DNA from: JAXMDT01 sp046348685
GTDB lineage: Bacteria; Pseudomonadota; Alphaproteobacteria; Rickettsiales; UBA998
Reading direction: 5' to 3'
Length of the DNA: 64,000 nt
Assembly (NCBI GenBank): GCA_046348685.1
Contig: JAXMDT010000005.1
Span: forward strand, 1-64,000
A program made the translations under genes and the position numbers. Below, piece after piece: positions 41,613 to 50,950 of this stretch; position 1 is the first letter of the stretch, and the number at the start of each line of letters is the position of its first letter. The notes under the pieces were generated by a model, which was not told the origin of the DNA, did no database searches, and was given only the letters and a program-made list of their open reading frames with translations.

Positions 41613-44282
41613 TTAAGAATGCAGCTTGCGCTTCAGTTCGTAAATGATTTCCAACGCCTCTTTCGGCGTCAACTCATCCGGCTGAATCGCATCGATAAAC
41701 AGGGCCAGTTCCGAAGTAGGTTCACTTATTTCCAACGCCACCTCTTCCTTATAGGCAAAAAGCGGCATCGTGGTTTTGGTGAGTTCCGCGACCGGATTAT
41801 CTTTGCGTGCTTCCAGCGCATGCAGGATGGCGCTGGCGCGGGCAATGACTTTGTACGGCAGACCAGCAAGTTTGGCAACATGGATACCATAGGAGCGATC
41901 CGCATTGCCACTTGCGACTTCATGCAGGAAAACAACGTTTCCTTTCCATTCCTTGACACGCATCGTGTGGCAGGAAAGGGCAGGCAGCGCTCCGGCAAGT
42001 TCCGTGAGTTCATGAAAGTGCGTTGCAAATAACCCCCGGCAGCGGCTTTCATCGTGCAGATATTCAGCGACCGACCAGGCAAGCGACAAGCCATCATAAG
42101 TGGAAGTGCCTCGCCCGATTTCATCGAGGATTACCAATGAACGCGGCGTGGCTTGCGCGAGAATCGTTGCCGTCTCAACCATCTCCACCATGAAAGTGGA
42201 ACGCCCGCGCGCCAGATCGTCCGAAGCACCGACACGGCTGAAAACTTTATCGAAGATGCCGATATGCGCCGATTCCGCAGGGACGAAACTGCCCATCTGT
42301 GCAAGAATGGCGAGCAGCGCATTTTGCCTTAAAAACGTACTTTTACCCGCCATGTTGGGGCCGGTCAGCAACCACAGGCGCTGCCCCTCGGAAAGGTCGC
42401 AGTCATTACCGACGAAGCGTTCGCGCGAGTTTCGCTGCAGCATGGTTTCCACCACTGGATGACGGCCATGCGTGATGCGGAAAGTTAGTGAATCGTCCAC
42501 CGTGGGACGTACGAAGTTGCAATCCACCGCAAGCTCGGCTAGCGAGGCAAAACCATCCAGCGTTGCCAGTGCGCGCGCTGCCTTGATGATCGTGGCGCTC
42601 TCACTGCTGATGCGCAGGAATAGCTGCTCGAAAATATCAAGTTCCAGTTTCAGGGCTTTATCGGCGGCTTCGGCAATCTTCTGTTCGATCTCCGCCAGCT
42701 CGGTTGTCGTATAGCGCATCGCATTACTCATCGTCTGACGATGAATAAAGCTCGGCAGCACTTTCTTTTCGTTGAGCGCAGTGATCTCGATGAAATAACC
42801 GAGGATATTATTATGCTTGATCTTAAGCGTCGTGATGCCGCTTTCTTCCTTGTAACGATTTTCCATGGCCGCGATGAGGCGGCGCGATTCGTCGCGCAGC
42901 ACGCGGAATTCATCCAGCGCGGCGTGATACCCGCTCGCGATAAAATTTCCATCACGGACGAAAAGAGGTAATTCGTCACGCAGCGCTCGCTGCAATTCGC
43001 CCGTCAGCACATCATGCGTGCCTAAACTTTCAGCGATGTCCTGCAGCATTGTTGGCACATCGCCATTTATCAGCAAAAACTTTTGTTTGAGTGTAGTTGC
43101 GAGAGATAGGCCATTTTCGATGACGCGCAGATCGCGCGGGCCGCCTCGTTTCTGATGCAACCTGCCCAGCGCGCGCTCCATATCCGGGCACTCCCGCAAA
43201 TAATCTCTGATCGTTCCGCGCAGGTCGTGATTGCCTTTGAGGAAGCCGACAGCATCGAGCCGGGCATTGATCACCTCTTTCTCCGTTAGCGGTGAACAGA
43301 GCCAATTACACAGCAGTCGCTTGCCGGGCGCCGTCATCGTGTAGTCAATCGTCGAGAGCAGCGAACCTTTTTTGCTGCCTGACAGCGTGGTCACCAGTTC
43401 CAGATTGCGTCGCGTCGCGGCATCGATGAGCAATCCGCCACGTGAAGATTGCTTCTTCGGCGGATCGAGGCGGGGAGGCGCGTCTTTCTGCGTTAGCGCG
43501 ATATAATCAAGCAGCGCTGAACATGCGGCAAGATCGGCAAGCGTCAAATCGCCCCAGGCATCGAGTGCGGTGATACCATAATATTCCTTCAACCGCTCCA
43601 TGCCTCGCTTGCCATGCAGCGCACTTTCGGGAACGGGCGTCACCTTTTCTTTACAATCAGCGAGTGCAGCGGTCAGCGTTGTCTCGGCGCAGAGTTTTTC
43701 CGAAAGGAGAATCTCACGCGGCTCCAGCCGCGCGATATCGGATGCAAGCTGTGCAGGCTGCGTTTCCAATACAAAAAATTCGCCGGTGGAAATATCGACC
43801 CAGGCCAGCGACCAGCTGCTGCGCACTTCGGCGATGCAGGCGAGATAATTCGCCTCGCCGGGTGCGAGCAATGTTTCTTCCGTGATGGTGCCCGGGGTGA
43901 CGATGCGCACCACATCGCGCCGCACCACGGCTTTGTAGCCACGCTTTTTTGCTTCCGCCGGATCTTCCAGCTGCTCGCAAATGGCGACCTTTACGCCTTT
44001 GGAGATCAATGTCTCCAAATAGTATTCCGAGGAATGTACCGGCACGCCGCACATCGGTATATCCTCGCCCTTGATTTGGCCACGCTTGGTCAGTGCAATA
44101 TCGAGAAGGGAGGATGCTTGCTTTGCATCGTCGAAGAACAGTTCGTAGAAATCCCCCATGCGGTAGAAAAGCAAATAGTCTGGATGGCGGGACTTAATCT
44201 CAAAATATTGCTGCATGCCCGGGGATAGGGCAGCGGCTTCAGGCTCTTTTATATTTAAATTTGAAATGTTTGCGCGCGTCAT
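41613..44282 (-). CDS. mutS: DNA mismatch repair protein MutS
   Basis: Recognises mismatches and recruits MutL. The 889-residue protein has the mismatch-binding N-domain with FYRMGDFYELFFDDA near 43 (the Phe-x-Glu wedge is FYE), connector, core and clamp domains, then the ATPase with Walker A GPNMAGKST near 640, Walker B VILDEIGRGTSTYDG and GLFATHFHELTEL. The C-terminal tail is of normal length. Confidence 0.97.
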   Translation of the reverse strand: MTRANISNLNIKEPEAAALSPGMQQYFEIKSRHPDYLLFYRMGDFYELFFDDAKQASSLLDIALTKRGQIKGEDIPMCGVPVHSSEYYLETLISKGVKVAICEQLEDPAEAKKRGYKAVVRRDVVRIVTPGTITEETLLAPGEANYLACIAEVRSSWSLAWVDISTGEFFVLETQPAQLASDIARLEPREILLSEKLCAETTLTAALADCKEKVTPVPESALHGKRGMERLKEYYGITALDAWGDLTLADLAACSALLDYIALTQKDAPPRLDPPKKQSSRGGLLIDAATRRNLELVTTLSGSKKGSLLSTIDYTMTAPGKRLLCNWLCSPLTEKEVINARLDAVGFLKGNHDLRGTIRDYLRECPDMERALGRLHQKRGGPRDLRVIENGLSLATTLKQKFLLINGDVPTMLQDIAESLGTHDVLTGELQRALRDELPLFVRDGNFIASGYHAALDEFRVLRDESRRLIAAMENRYKEESGITTLKIKHNNILGYFIEITALNEKKVLPSFIHRQTMSNAMRYTTTELAEIEQKIAEAADKALKLELDIFEQLFLRISSESATIIKAARALATLDGFASLAELAVDCNFVRPTVDDSLTFRITHGRHPVVETMLQRNSRERFVGNDCDLSEGQRLWLLTGPNMAGKSTFLRQNALLAILAQMGSFVPAESAHIGIFDKVFSRVGASDDLARGRSTFMVEMVETATILAQATPRSLVILDEIGRGTSTYDGLSLAWSVAEYLHDESRCRGLFATHFHELTELAGALPALSCHTMRVKEWKGNVVFLHEVASGNADRSYGIHVAKLAGLPYKVIARASAILHALEARKDNPVAELTKTTMPLFAYKEEVALEISEPTSELALFIDAIQPDELTPKEALEIIYELKRKLHS

Positions 44283-44360
44283 TTTCCCTGATTTCCGTCA
44301 TCAAACCGTCATATAGCGTTTCTATACTGTTAACAGAATCGAAAAATCGTGGAAGCACTT

Positions 44361-44855
44361 ATGGCAGATTTATCAACCAAGATAGTCAATGATCAAATTC
44401 CTCCCAGTCAGGCCGCGCGTGAGCTGCTCCTGACAGCGCAAGTCAAGGAACTGGCTAATAAGCAAAAAGAACATTCCGATCTCATTCAAACCAATTTTGT
44501 CAAAGGCATATTTAAAGGCCTTATCGCCGTAGCCGCTATCGGTTTAGCCGTTGCGTCTCCTATTATCACGGGTAGCCTGGCAGTCGGTGCGGCATTTTCT
44601 GCATTGTTCGTAGGCACGGCTGGACTCTATGGATATGAAGCGGTGCGCCACTTTACCTTGCGCAGCCAGCGTCAGGCAGCGCTTGCAGGAATACAGGCAA
44701 CCAATAACGATATTGCCCATTCTCTCGTCATGGATCAAGGCGTCAAAGTCCTTTCCAACACGATCGAGAGGGAAGAAAATGCGCGTAATGATGGCAAAAA
44801 ATGGACGCATGCCGTTTCGTCGACCGAACAGCAATTCTCTGAAGTAGCCCGTTGA
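44361..44855 (+). CDS. unknown protein with two hydrophobic helices
   Basis: The 164-residue product (from ATG 44361, GGAAG upstream; GTG at 44349 is an alternative) has a helical charged N-terminus (QAARELLLTAQVKELANKQK near 15), two hydrophobic stretches (about 52-100: LIAVAAIGLAVASPIITG and ALFVGTAGLYGYEAV) and a charged coil-forming tail. No family recognised. A candidate -10 TATACT is at 44323-44328. It sits 2 nt before another unknown gene and probably shares its transcript. Confidence 0.6.
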   Translation: MADLSTKIVNDQIPPSQAARELLLTAQVKELANKQKEHSDLIQTNFVKGIFKGLIAVAAIGLAVASPIITGSLAVGAAFSALFVGTAGLYGYEAVRHFTLRSQRQAALAGIQATNNDIAHSLVMDQGVKVLSNTIEREENARNDGKKWTHAVSSTEQQFSEVAR

Positions 44856-44857
44856 GA

Positions 44858-45328
44858 ATGACCATGTCTGATACAGCTAAAGGCATACCTACAGCAACTG
44901 TATATTCCGCCGATGAATCAGCAAAAATTCAGGCAATCCGCTTAGCAGCTAATACGGAAGGTCCTTTTTCAACCATCGTTGTCACTTCTGACAAAGATAC
45001 TGCTGAAGCTGTAAAAGCCAAGCTAGGACTACCTGCGGATATTAGCGAAATCACCGAAGCCTGCGACACCAAATATGCCATCACTTATACCGGTAAAGCT
45101 TTAGATATTTCGCCCCCCGAAATCGCGTCTGTTACGCCGGATGGAATTCTTCAAAGACTGGCTAAAGCAGGATTTATCTCAGATAAGGCCGTGAAGCAGA
45201 TCATGGAGGATGGCGAACTGCTCAATGCAATGAGTTATCTTTCGCAGCATATGCAAAACACTGATCCAACTTCAAATATCACACCAATGATAATACGCGG
45301 CAAACCGTCTGCTGGTATTTGCGCTTAA
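44858..45328 (+). CDS. unknown soluble protein
   Basis: The 156-residue protein (ATG 44858; 44864 is an alternative; an in-frame TTG at 44852 is less likely) has no membrane segment or signal. It begins MTMSDTAKGIPTATVYSADE and contains alternating strands and helices (FSTIVVTSDKDTAEAVKAKLG, then SVTPDGILQRLAKAGFISDKA). It lies 2 nt after the preceding unknown gene. No family recognised. Confidence 0.55.
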   Translation: MTMSDTAKGIPTATVYSADESAKIQAIRLAANTEGPFSTIVVTSDKDTAEAVKAKLGLPADISEITEACDTKYAITYTGKALDISPPEIASVTPDGILQRLAKAGFISDKAVKQIMEDGELLNAMSYLSQHMQNTDPTSNITPMIIRGKPSAGICA

Positions 45329-45393
45329 TTCGATTGAATTAAAATCAGTTCTACTTAAAAATCAGCGATAGATCATATACGCCAGGTTGTTCA

Positions 45394-46347
45394 ATGATGC
45401 GTAACAGCACGCTCGATATCCTCCGCATTGTCGCCTGTTTTGCCGTTGTCGGTATTCATGTCTATGCGCCCGTATTTCAAACAGCGCCGGTGCAAAGCGC
45501 ATTGTGGTGGCAGGCGAATCTGGTAACTGCCTTCTCGCGCTGGTCAGTGCCGGTCTTCGTCATGCTGAGCGGATATCTGCTACTTGATAAGCCCTATAAT
45601 CTTTCACGGCGACTTCTGCGCATCGGTATTCCACTGATAGTGTGGACGGCAATCTACCTGCTGTTCACGCATCTGTTCTACGAGCAATTATCGCTTGAAC
45701 AGGTACTGCGTAAGATTATATCCGGTAAGCCGTATTACCATCTTTACTTCCTGTTCATCATGCTCGGTCTGGCAGTGGTGACGCCATTGCTCAATCGCGT
45801 TCTGGCGTATCTGACGCGTTCGCAGTTTAGAGCCATGCTGGGGATTCTTTTTTTGCTGGTTATCGCTCATAAGCTGCTGGGCCTCATTTGGCCGCAGATA
45901 GTGATGGAACCCAATGCCTTCACATTTTTTATTCGGTTTTTGCCATTCTATCTGCTGGGATACGAAGTGCGCGACTGGCGTGTCTCACCGCGCGTTCTTA
46001 TTCCTGTGTTTCTATTCATGTGTCTGCTGGCGGCAGGATGGAACGCCATGGCCTATATCTACTGGCATAAAAATGCCTATGCTTTTGCCTACCTCAATCC
46101 ATTGATCATCCTGACAGCGCTTTTGCTTTTTTTACTTGCGCTTCAGATGCCTGTGTTCCCCATACCGAAATATATACTGCACCTTAGCGACTGTACGCTC
46201 GGCATCTATCTGATCCACCCTATATGGCTTGCCATGGGCGTATCCTTTCTGCCGCCGATCGTTTTGTGGTGTGCGGCATTTCTGCTTTCTTATGGATGTA
46301 TTGCATTCGTGCGCACGATACCTCTGGCGCGAAATTTTGTTGGATAG
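45394..46347 (+). CDS. acyltransferase 3 family integral membrane protein
   Basis: O-acyltransferases of this family modify surface polysaccharides or lipids. The 317-residue protein opens with RNSTLDILRIVACFAVVGIHVYA near 3-25, with the family's conserved histidine, has about ten membrane helices, and contains WSVPVFVMLSGYLLLDKP near 50, a family hallmark. MMRNST could begin at either ATG. The substrate cannot be told; no other polysaccharide genes are adjacent. Confidence 0.85.
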   Translation: MMRNSTLDILRIVACFAVVGIHVYAPVFQTAPVQSALWWQANLVTAFSRWSVPVFVMLSGYLLLDKPYNLSRRLLRIGIPLIVWTAIYLLFTHLFYEQLSLEQVLRKIISGKPYYHLYFLFIMLGLAVVTPLLNRVLAYLTRSQFRAMLGILFLLVIAHKLLGLIWPQIVMEPNAFTFFIRFLPFYLLGYEVRDWRVSPRVLIPVFLFMCLLAAGWNAMAYIYWHKNAYAFAYLNPLIILTALLLFLLALQMPVFPIPKYILHLSDCTLGIYLIHPIWLAMGVSFLPPIVLWCAAFLLSYGCIAFVRTIPLARNFVG

Positions 46348-46459
46348 GTCAGCGATTGCTGCAGCGCACCATTGATTTTTCTTGGTTTTTTCTTGAAATT
46401 AACCCGCTAGTTTGGGATGACTAACGCTCTCCAAAATTTGGCACTGATAAGGACTGAAG

Positions 46460-48754
46460 ATGGCTATCGAGAACGAACCAATTACCGATGAAGATGCGCT
46501 CGAATATCATATGCGCGGTGAGCCGGGAAAAGTCTCGATCCTGCCAACGAAACCTTTGATCACGCAGCGCGATCTCTCGCTTGGTTACTCACCGGGCGTC
46601 GCGGTGCCGTGTATGAAAATTCACGAAAATCCGGACACCGCTTACGATTATACGGCAAAGGGTAATTTTGTGGCCGTTATATCGAACGGTACGGCAGTCC
46701 TCGGCCTCGGTAATCTCGGCGCACTGGCATCGAAGCCGGTCATGGAAGGCAAAGCTATTCTTTTCAAGCGCTTTGCCGATATTGATGGGATTGATATCGA
46801 AGTTGATACTACCGACGTCGATGCGTTCGTTAATGCGGTAAAGATACTCGGCCCGTCCTGGGGCGGCATCAATCTTGAAGATATTGCCGCACCCGATTGC
46901 TTCATCATCGAGCAACGCCTGAAGGAGGCGATGGATATTCCGGTTTTCCATGATGACCAGCATGGAACGGCCATTATTACTGCTGCCGTTATCATCAATG
47001 CCGCGCATATCACCGGCCGTAAATTCGAAGACCTCGTTGTCGTCGTCAACGGCGCGGGCTCAGCCGGTATTGCGTGCCTGGAGCTTATCAAGCGCATGGG
47101 CGTTAAGGATCAGAATTCCTATCTTTGCGATCGTGACGGTATCGTCTACGAAGGCCGCGAAGCCAGCATGAACCAATGGAAATCGGCACACGCAATCAAG
47201 ACGAAAAAGCGCACGCTGATGGATGCGATGGAAGGCGCGGACGTATTCCTCGGTCTTTCCGCTGCCGGCGCGGTGACGAAAGACATGGTGAAAGCCATGA
47301 ACAAGCAACCGATTATTTTCGCGATGGCGAATCCGATTCCGGAAATCATGCCGCACGAAGTGAAAGAAGTGCGCAAGGACGCCATTGTCGCCACGGGCCG
47401 CTCCGATTTCAGCAACCAGGTCAACAACGTCATGGGATTCCCTTACATCTTCCGCGGTGCGCTCGATGTGCGGGCGCGTGAGATCAACGAGGAGATGAAA
47501 ATCGCTGCCGCCGAAGCGCTGGCTAAACTCGCGCGCGAAGAAGTACCGGATGAGGTGATGGCCGCTTATGCAGGCCGCGCGATGGAATTCGGCCCGGAAT
47601 ATATTATTCCGACACCGTTCGATCCGCGCCTGATTACGACAATCCCGATCGCCGTCGCCAAGGCTGCTATCAAAACCGGTGTCGCCCGCAAACCGATTAC
47701 CGATTTTGAAGCGTACCGCCGTGCGTTATCGGCGCGCCTCGATCCGACCGCCAACACCATGAATCGCATTCTCGACGAAGTGCGCTCCAACCCGAAACGC
47801 ATCATCTTCGCGGAAGGCGAGGAAGAACGCACCATCCGCGCGGCGGTATCGTGGCGCGATTCGGGTTATGGCGATCCTATTCTTGTAGGCCGTGTCGAGC
47901 GCGTCCGCGAAACGATGCGCAAAATGGGCATCACCAACGGCGACGATATCGAGATCACCAATGCCGCGCTCAGCCCGCATGTGAACCAGTATGTCGATTT
48001 CCTCTATCGCAAGCTGCAGCGCGAAGGGTTTCTATACCGCGACGTGGCGCGCATGGTGAAAAACGACCGTAATACCTTTGCCGCCTGCATGCTGATGATG
48101 AACCATGGCGATGCGATGATTTCCGGTCTGACGCGCAGCTATAACCGCGCGCTTGAAAACATCTCGCGCGTCATCCCGCCGTGCGAGGGCCGTATTCCGT
48201 TCGGTATTTCCATGTATGTCAGCAAGGGCCGCACGATTTTCATCTCGGATACGACAGTGCATGAGTTGCCGGAACCAGATGTGCTCTGCCATATCGCCGA
48301 GCGCTCGGCGCATATCGCGCGCCTGTTCGGTCATGATCCGCGCGTCGCCTTCGTGTCCTTCTCCAATTTCGGTAATCCGCTGCGCGAAAAATCGAAACGC
48401 ATCCGCGAGGCGGTCAATATGATGGATACAAAAAATGTCGATTTTGAATATGACGGTGAAATGAATGCCGATGTCGCGCTTGATAAGGAACTGATGAGTC
48501 TTTATCCATTCTGCCGCCTGTCGGGCCCGGCCAACGTTTTGGTCATGCCGGCGCTGCACTCTGCAAACATTGCTTCCGGCATCCTGAAGGAACTCGGCGA
48601 GGGCGCCATGATCGGCCCCATGATCGCTGGTATGTCGCGTCCCGTGCAGATCGTGCAGATGAATTCGTCGGTCTCCGATATAATCAACATGGCTGCCATC
48701 GCCGCCATGGAGGCGATCCACTGGGACGAGCTGCAAGATAAAAAGGCAGCTTAG
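46460..48754 (+). CDS. maeB: NADP-dependent malic enzyme with C-terminal phosphotransacetylase domain
   Basis: Oxidatively decarboxylates malate to pyruvate. The 764-residue protein is the fused form: malic enzyme about 1-430 (YSPGVAVPCMKIHENPD near 38, FHDDQHGTAIITAA near 160, NGAGSAGIACLELI near 197 as the nucleotide fold) and a Pta-like domain about 440-764 (IIFAEGEEERTIRAA). In known fused enzymes the Pta part does not make acetyl phosphate but helps allosteric control. A TTGAAA at 46393 could be a -35 but lacks a good -10. Confidence 0.94.
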   Translation: MAIENEPITDEDALEYHMRGEPGKVSILPTKPLITQRDLSLGYSPGVAVPCMKIHENPDTAYDYTAKGNFVAVISNGTAVLGLGNLGALASKPVMEGKAILFKRFADIDGIDIEVDTTDVDAFVNAVKILGPSWGGINLEDIAAPDCFIIEQRLKEAMDIPVFHDDQHGTAIITAAVIINAAHITGRKFEDLVVVVNGAGSAGIACLELIKRMGVKDQNSYLCDRDGIVYEGREASMNQWKSAHAIKTKKRTLMDAMEGADVFLGLSAAGAVTKDMVKAMNKQPIIFAMANPIPEIMPHEVKEVRKDAIVATGRSDFSNQVNNVMGFPYIFRGALDVRAREINEEMKIAAAEALAKLAREEVPDEVMAAYAGRAMEFGPEYIIPTPFDPRLITTIPIAVAKAAIKTGVARKPITDFEAYRRALSARLDPTANTMNRILDEVRSNPKRIIFAEGEEERTIRAAVSWRDSGYGDPILVGRVERVRETMRKMGITNGDDIEITNAALSPHVNQYVDFLYRKLQREGFLYRDVARMVKNDRNTFAACMLMMNHGDAMISGLTRSYNRALENISRVIPPCEGRIPFGISMYVSKGRTIFISDTTVHELPEPDVLCHIAERSAHIARLFGHDPRVAFVSFSNFGNPLREKSKRIREAVNMMDTKNVDFEYDGEMNADVALDKELMSLYPFCRLSGPANVLVMPALHSANIASGILKELGEGAMIGPMIAGMSRPVQIVQMNSSVSDIINMAAIAAMEAIHWDELQDKKAA

Positions 48755-48802
48755 ATTTCTCTCGCGGGATTTTTAGTGGTAAGTTAAAGTAAGGTCGGCA
48801 CT

Positions 48803-49369
48803 ATGGCTGACATTATTTATAATATTTTCGAGTATTTAACCGACATTCCTTATAATGTTTGGCCGTGGTTTGCTCTTATCATCGCCCCTGCCATAGTACT
48901 TTACATACGTCCGTCACAAAGCATTTGGCTTAGGATTGGTCGTTTAATTTTAGCTATTGGATGTGTCTATATTTTTATCAACCTAATGATACAGACGCAC
49001 CATACAATTGAAAAAGAACAATACGAGCTTTGTAGAAAACAATATCCAAATAGCGCTTTTCAGATGCCCAAAGAATGTGGAAACCCATTCATCGGCAATG
49101 GCGCTCAAAATATTTTCTATCTCTTTCTTGGCTGGATACCATCAGCTGCCTATGTAGGATTCTGGGAATGGATATGGCGTAGAAAGCATAAAGAAAACAT
49201 TCAGAAACTTGGTAAAAGCTTTAAAGGAAAATGGTTCAGCACAGTACTGATTGTATGTTCCGTACCTGTATGGATGTATGCAATTTTGCTTTTAGGACTT
49301 GTCCTTTATATGAGAATCGATTGTCCGCCCACTATTGTGTCCAATGGTAAATGCTGGTTTCCCAATTAA
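48803..49369 (+). CDS. four-helix membrane protein, putative immunity partner 2
   Basis: The 188-residue protein has membrane segments near 18-36, 47-66, 96-118 and 145-170. It aligns with the protein at 37219-37848 in EYLTDIPYN, RIGRLILAIG and LGWIPSAAYVGFWEW. It is followed by a convergent MuF-domain gene, and the two 3' ends overlap by 38 nt. The genes are AT-rich compared with maeB and dsbA-like neighbours. Immunity role inferred from the repeat of the same pairing. Confidence 0.6.
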   Translation: MADIIYNIFEYLTDIPYNVWPWFALIIAPAIVLYIRPSQSIWLRIGRLILAIGCVYIFINLMIQTHHTIEKEQYELCRKQYPNSAFQMPKECGNPFIGNGAQNIFYLFLGWIPSAAYVGFWEWIWRRKHKENIQKLGKSFKGKWFSTVLIVCSVPVWMYAILLLGLVLYMRIDCPPTIVSNGKCWFPN

Positions 49370-50156
49370 GCCTTGCTTCCGCATAAAATTTGGTTTTCCA
49401 ATAATCTTTAATAGGAAAGTAACTTCCGCCAAATTGTGTAATTTTTTCAATCCACAACATATCTTCAGGTCTTGGATCATTATCGTAAAGCTCTCTAATA
49501 CTGAGCGAGTCTGTAAACACATCATCATAAAAATATTCCACATTCCCCTTCACGATAATCATACCATTTTGATAATCTGATGTGCCGACGAAAATTCCGT
49601 CAACTACTCCTCCACCAAATACGTAGAGGTAATCCCTGAACCCATACGAGTTACTAAATGAATAGCTAAATTCTTCACCTAGGTGCCTTCGTGCGGAATC
49701 TATAATTTGGGCATTCACATCGTTATATTTGCCCAATGTGTAAAAATAATAATTTATTAAACCTTTTTTGCGGCCAATTTCAGACAGGCTGACGCCGCGT
49801 CCTCCACCCAAATAAAAATGTCGTGTCAGATCGTAATCAGTCCATTTATTAGGCGCGTCGGCTATAACACTAGTTAAAGTCTGATACGCATACTCACTTT
49901 TTCCTTCGACATAAGGCTCTGCCACGCAGCGGCAGCCATAATCCTCGCCGGGGTTGCCTGTGGGCGGCGGGTTGTCCCAGGCGAAGATTTTGCCGTTATT
50001 CTCGGCGTGCGATGCGCGCACTTTACCATCGCCGCGCGTGCGCCAGATGTAATAAGGTGTGGGATGTGCCGCTGCTTTCAGCGAGACATCAAGCGTCGTG
50101 CCGCGCCGGAGGTAGCGTGCGTAGGCTTTGCGATAGAGTTCCGGATATGTGTGCAT
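49332..50156 (-). CDS. MuF-domain putative polymorphic toxin 2
   Basis: The 274-residue product begins MHTYPELYRKAYARYLRRG and has the same MuF-like block as toxin 1 (YYIWRTRGDGKVRASHAENN to GEDYGCRCVAEPY, about 36-88). The C-terminal half aligns with toxin 1 in HFYLGGGRGVSLSEIG near 113, SYGFRDYLYVFGGGVVDGIFVG near 170, FTDSL near 211 and GGSYFPIKDYW near 240. Identity falls from near-complete in the first 85 residues to modest after, as in polymorphic toxins. No terminase, portal or capsid gene is near, so this is not a working prophage. Confidence 0.65.
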   Translation of the reverse strand: MHTYPELYRKAYARYLRRGTTLDVSLKAAAHPTPYYIWRTRGDGKVRASHAENNGKIFAWDNPPPTGNPGEDYGCRCVAEPYVEGKSEYAYQTLTSVIADAPNKWTDYDLTRHFYLGGGRGVSLSEIGRKKGLINYYFYTLGKYNDVNAQIIDSARRHLGEEFSYSFSNSYGFRDYLYVFGGGVVDGIFVGTSDYQNGMIIVKGNVEYFYDDVFTDSLSIRELYDNDPRPEDMLWIEKITQFGGSYFPIKDYWKTKFYAEARLNWETSIYHWTQ

Positions 50157-50209
50157 CGGGAAATGCTAATCCGGTCATAGTCAGCCCGGAAGGGAGCAAA
50201 ATAATCCCC

Positions 50210-50237
50210 GTGATTTTTTGCGGCGTACTGTTATAAT
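50210..50237 (+). promoter_or_regulatory. candidate promoter of the dsbA-like gene
   Basis: A perfect -10 TATAAT at 50232-50237 with GTGATT at 50210-50215 as -35 and a 16-bp spacer, 30 nt before the gene. It lies just upstream of the divergently oriented MuF-domain gene 2 and could mark the shared control region. Confidence 0.5.
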
Positions 50238-50267
50238 CAATACTTCGCAATTTCATGTGAGGGTTTC

Positions 50268-50945
50268 ATGCGTCTCTTTGCTTTGATGTTCAGCTTTGTC
50301 TTACTCGGCTCCCTGCCTGCGCTTGCAGCGGAGGAAAAAGCAGCGAAAGAGGTAGCCCCGCCCGCCAAGGAAGTGGTCGCTGATCCGACGGCCGCGGCCG
50401 ACCTGCTGAAAGTCACTTCGGAAGATCATATTCTCGGCGATGCAAAAGCACCGGTGACGATCATCGAATATTCGTCGCTCTCCTGCCCGCACTGCGCGCA
50501 TTTCCATAACGACATTTTGCCGCAGCTCGAGAAAGACTATATCGATACCGGCAAGGCGAACCTAGTGTTCCGCCCGTTCCCGCTCAATGCTCCCGCGCTG
50601 AAAGCAGGCATTGTGCTCTCCTGCGTGCCGAAGGATAAATACTATACCTTCACCCGCGTGTTCTACCGCCTGCAGGAAAAATGGGCCTTTACCGAAAATT
50701 ACCTCGCCGACCTGAAGACGATTTCCAAAGTTGGCGGCATGACGGAAGAGCAGTTCGACGCGTGCGTCAACGATAAGAAGCTGGAAGAAAAGGCGATTGA
50801 AGAACGCAAGAAAGAGGGTGATGTGCTGAAGATCGAAGCGACGCCGACTTTCTATATCAACGGTGAGAAAATTCAGGGTGCATCGGATTACACCATCTTC
50901 AAGGACGCGATCGACAAGAAGCTGAAGGAAGCGGAAAAGAAATAG
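50268..50945 (+). CDS. DsbA-family periplasmic thiol oxidoreductase
   Basis: Exported thioredoxin-fold protein for disulfide exchange. The 225-residue precursor has a signal peptide (MRLFALMFSFVLLGSLPALA) and an active site YSSLSCPHCAHFHNDIL with CPHC near 73-76, the DsbA-type dipeptide. TPTFYINGEKIQGASDYTIF near 190 has the cis-proline. The branch (DsbA or Scs-like) is uncertain. Confidence 0.88.
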   Translation: MRLFALMFSFVLLGSLPALAAEEKAAKEVAPPAKEVVADPTAAADLLKVTSEDHILGDAKAPVTIIEYSSLSCPHCAHFHNDILPQLEKDYIDTGKANLVFRPFPLNAPALKAGIVLSCVPKDKYYTFTRVFYRLQEKWAFTENYLADLKTISKVGGMTEEQFDACVNDKKLEEKAIEERKKEGDVLKIEATPTFYINGEKIQGASDYTIFKDAIDKKLKEAEKK

Positions 50946-50950
50946 CTGTC

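Noticed and set aside
36512..50156. Integrated prophage around the MuF-domain genes
   Set aside because: No terminase, portal, capsid, tail or integrase gene is present; flanking genes are core metabolic and repair genes.
49332..50156. Colicin M-type lipid II phosphatase for the C-terminal domain
   Set aside because: The required D-x-Y-D and H-R pattern is not found; only a loose F-x-D-x-F-T-D similarity.
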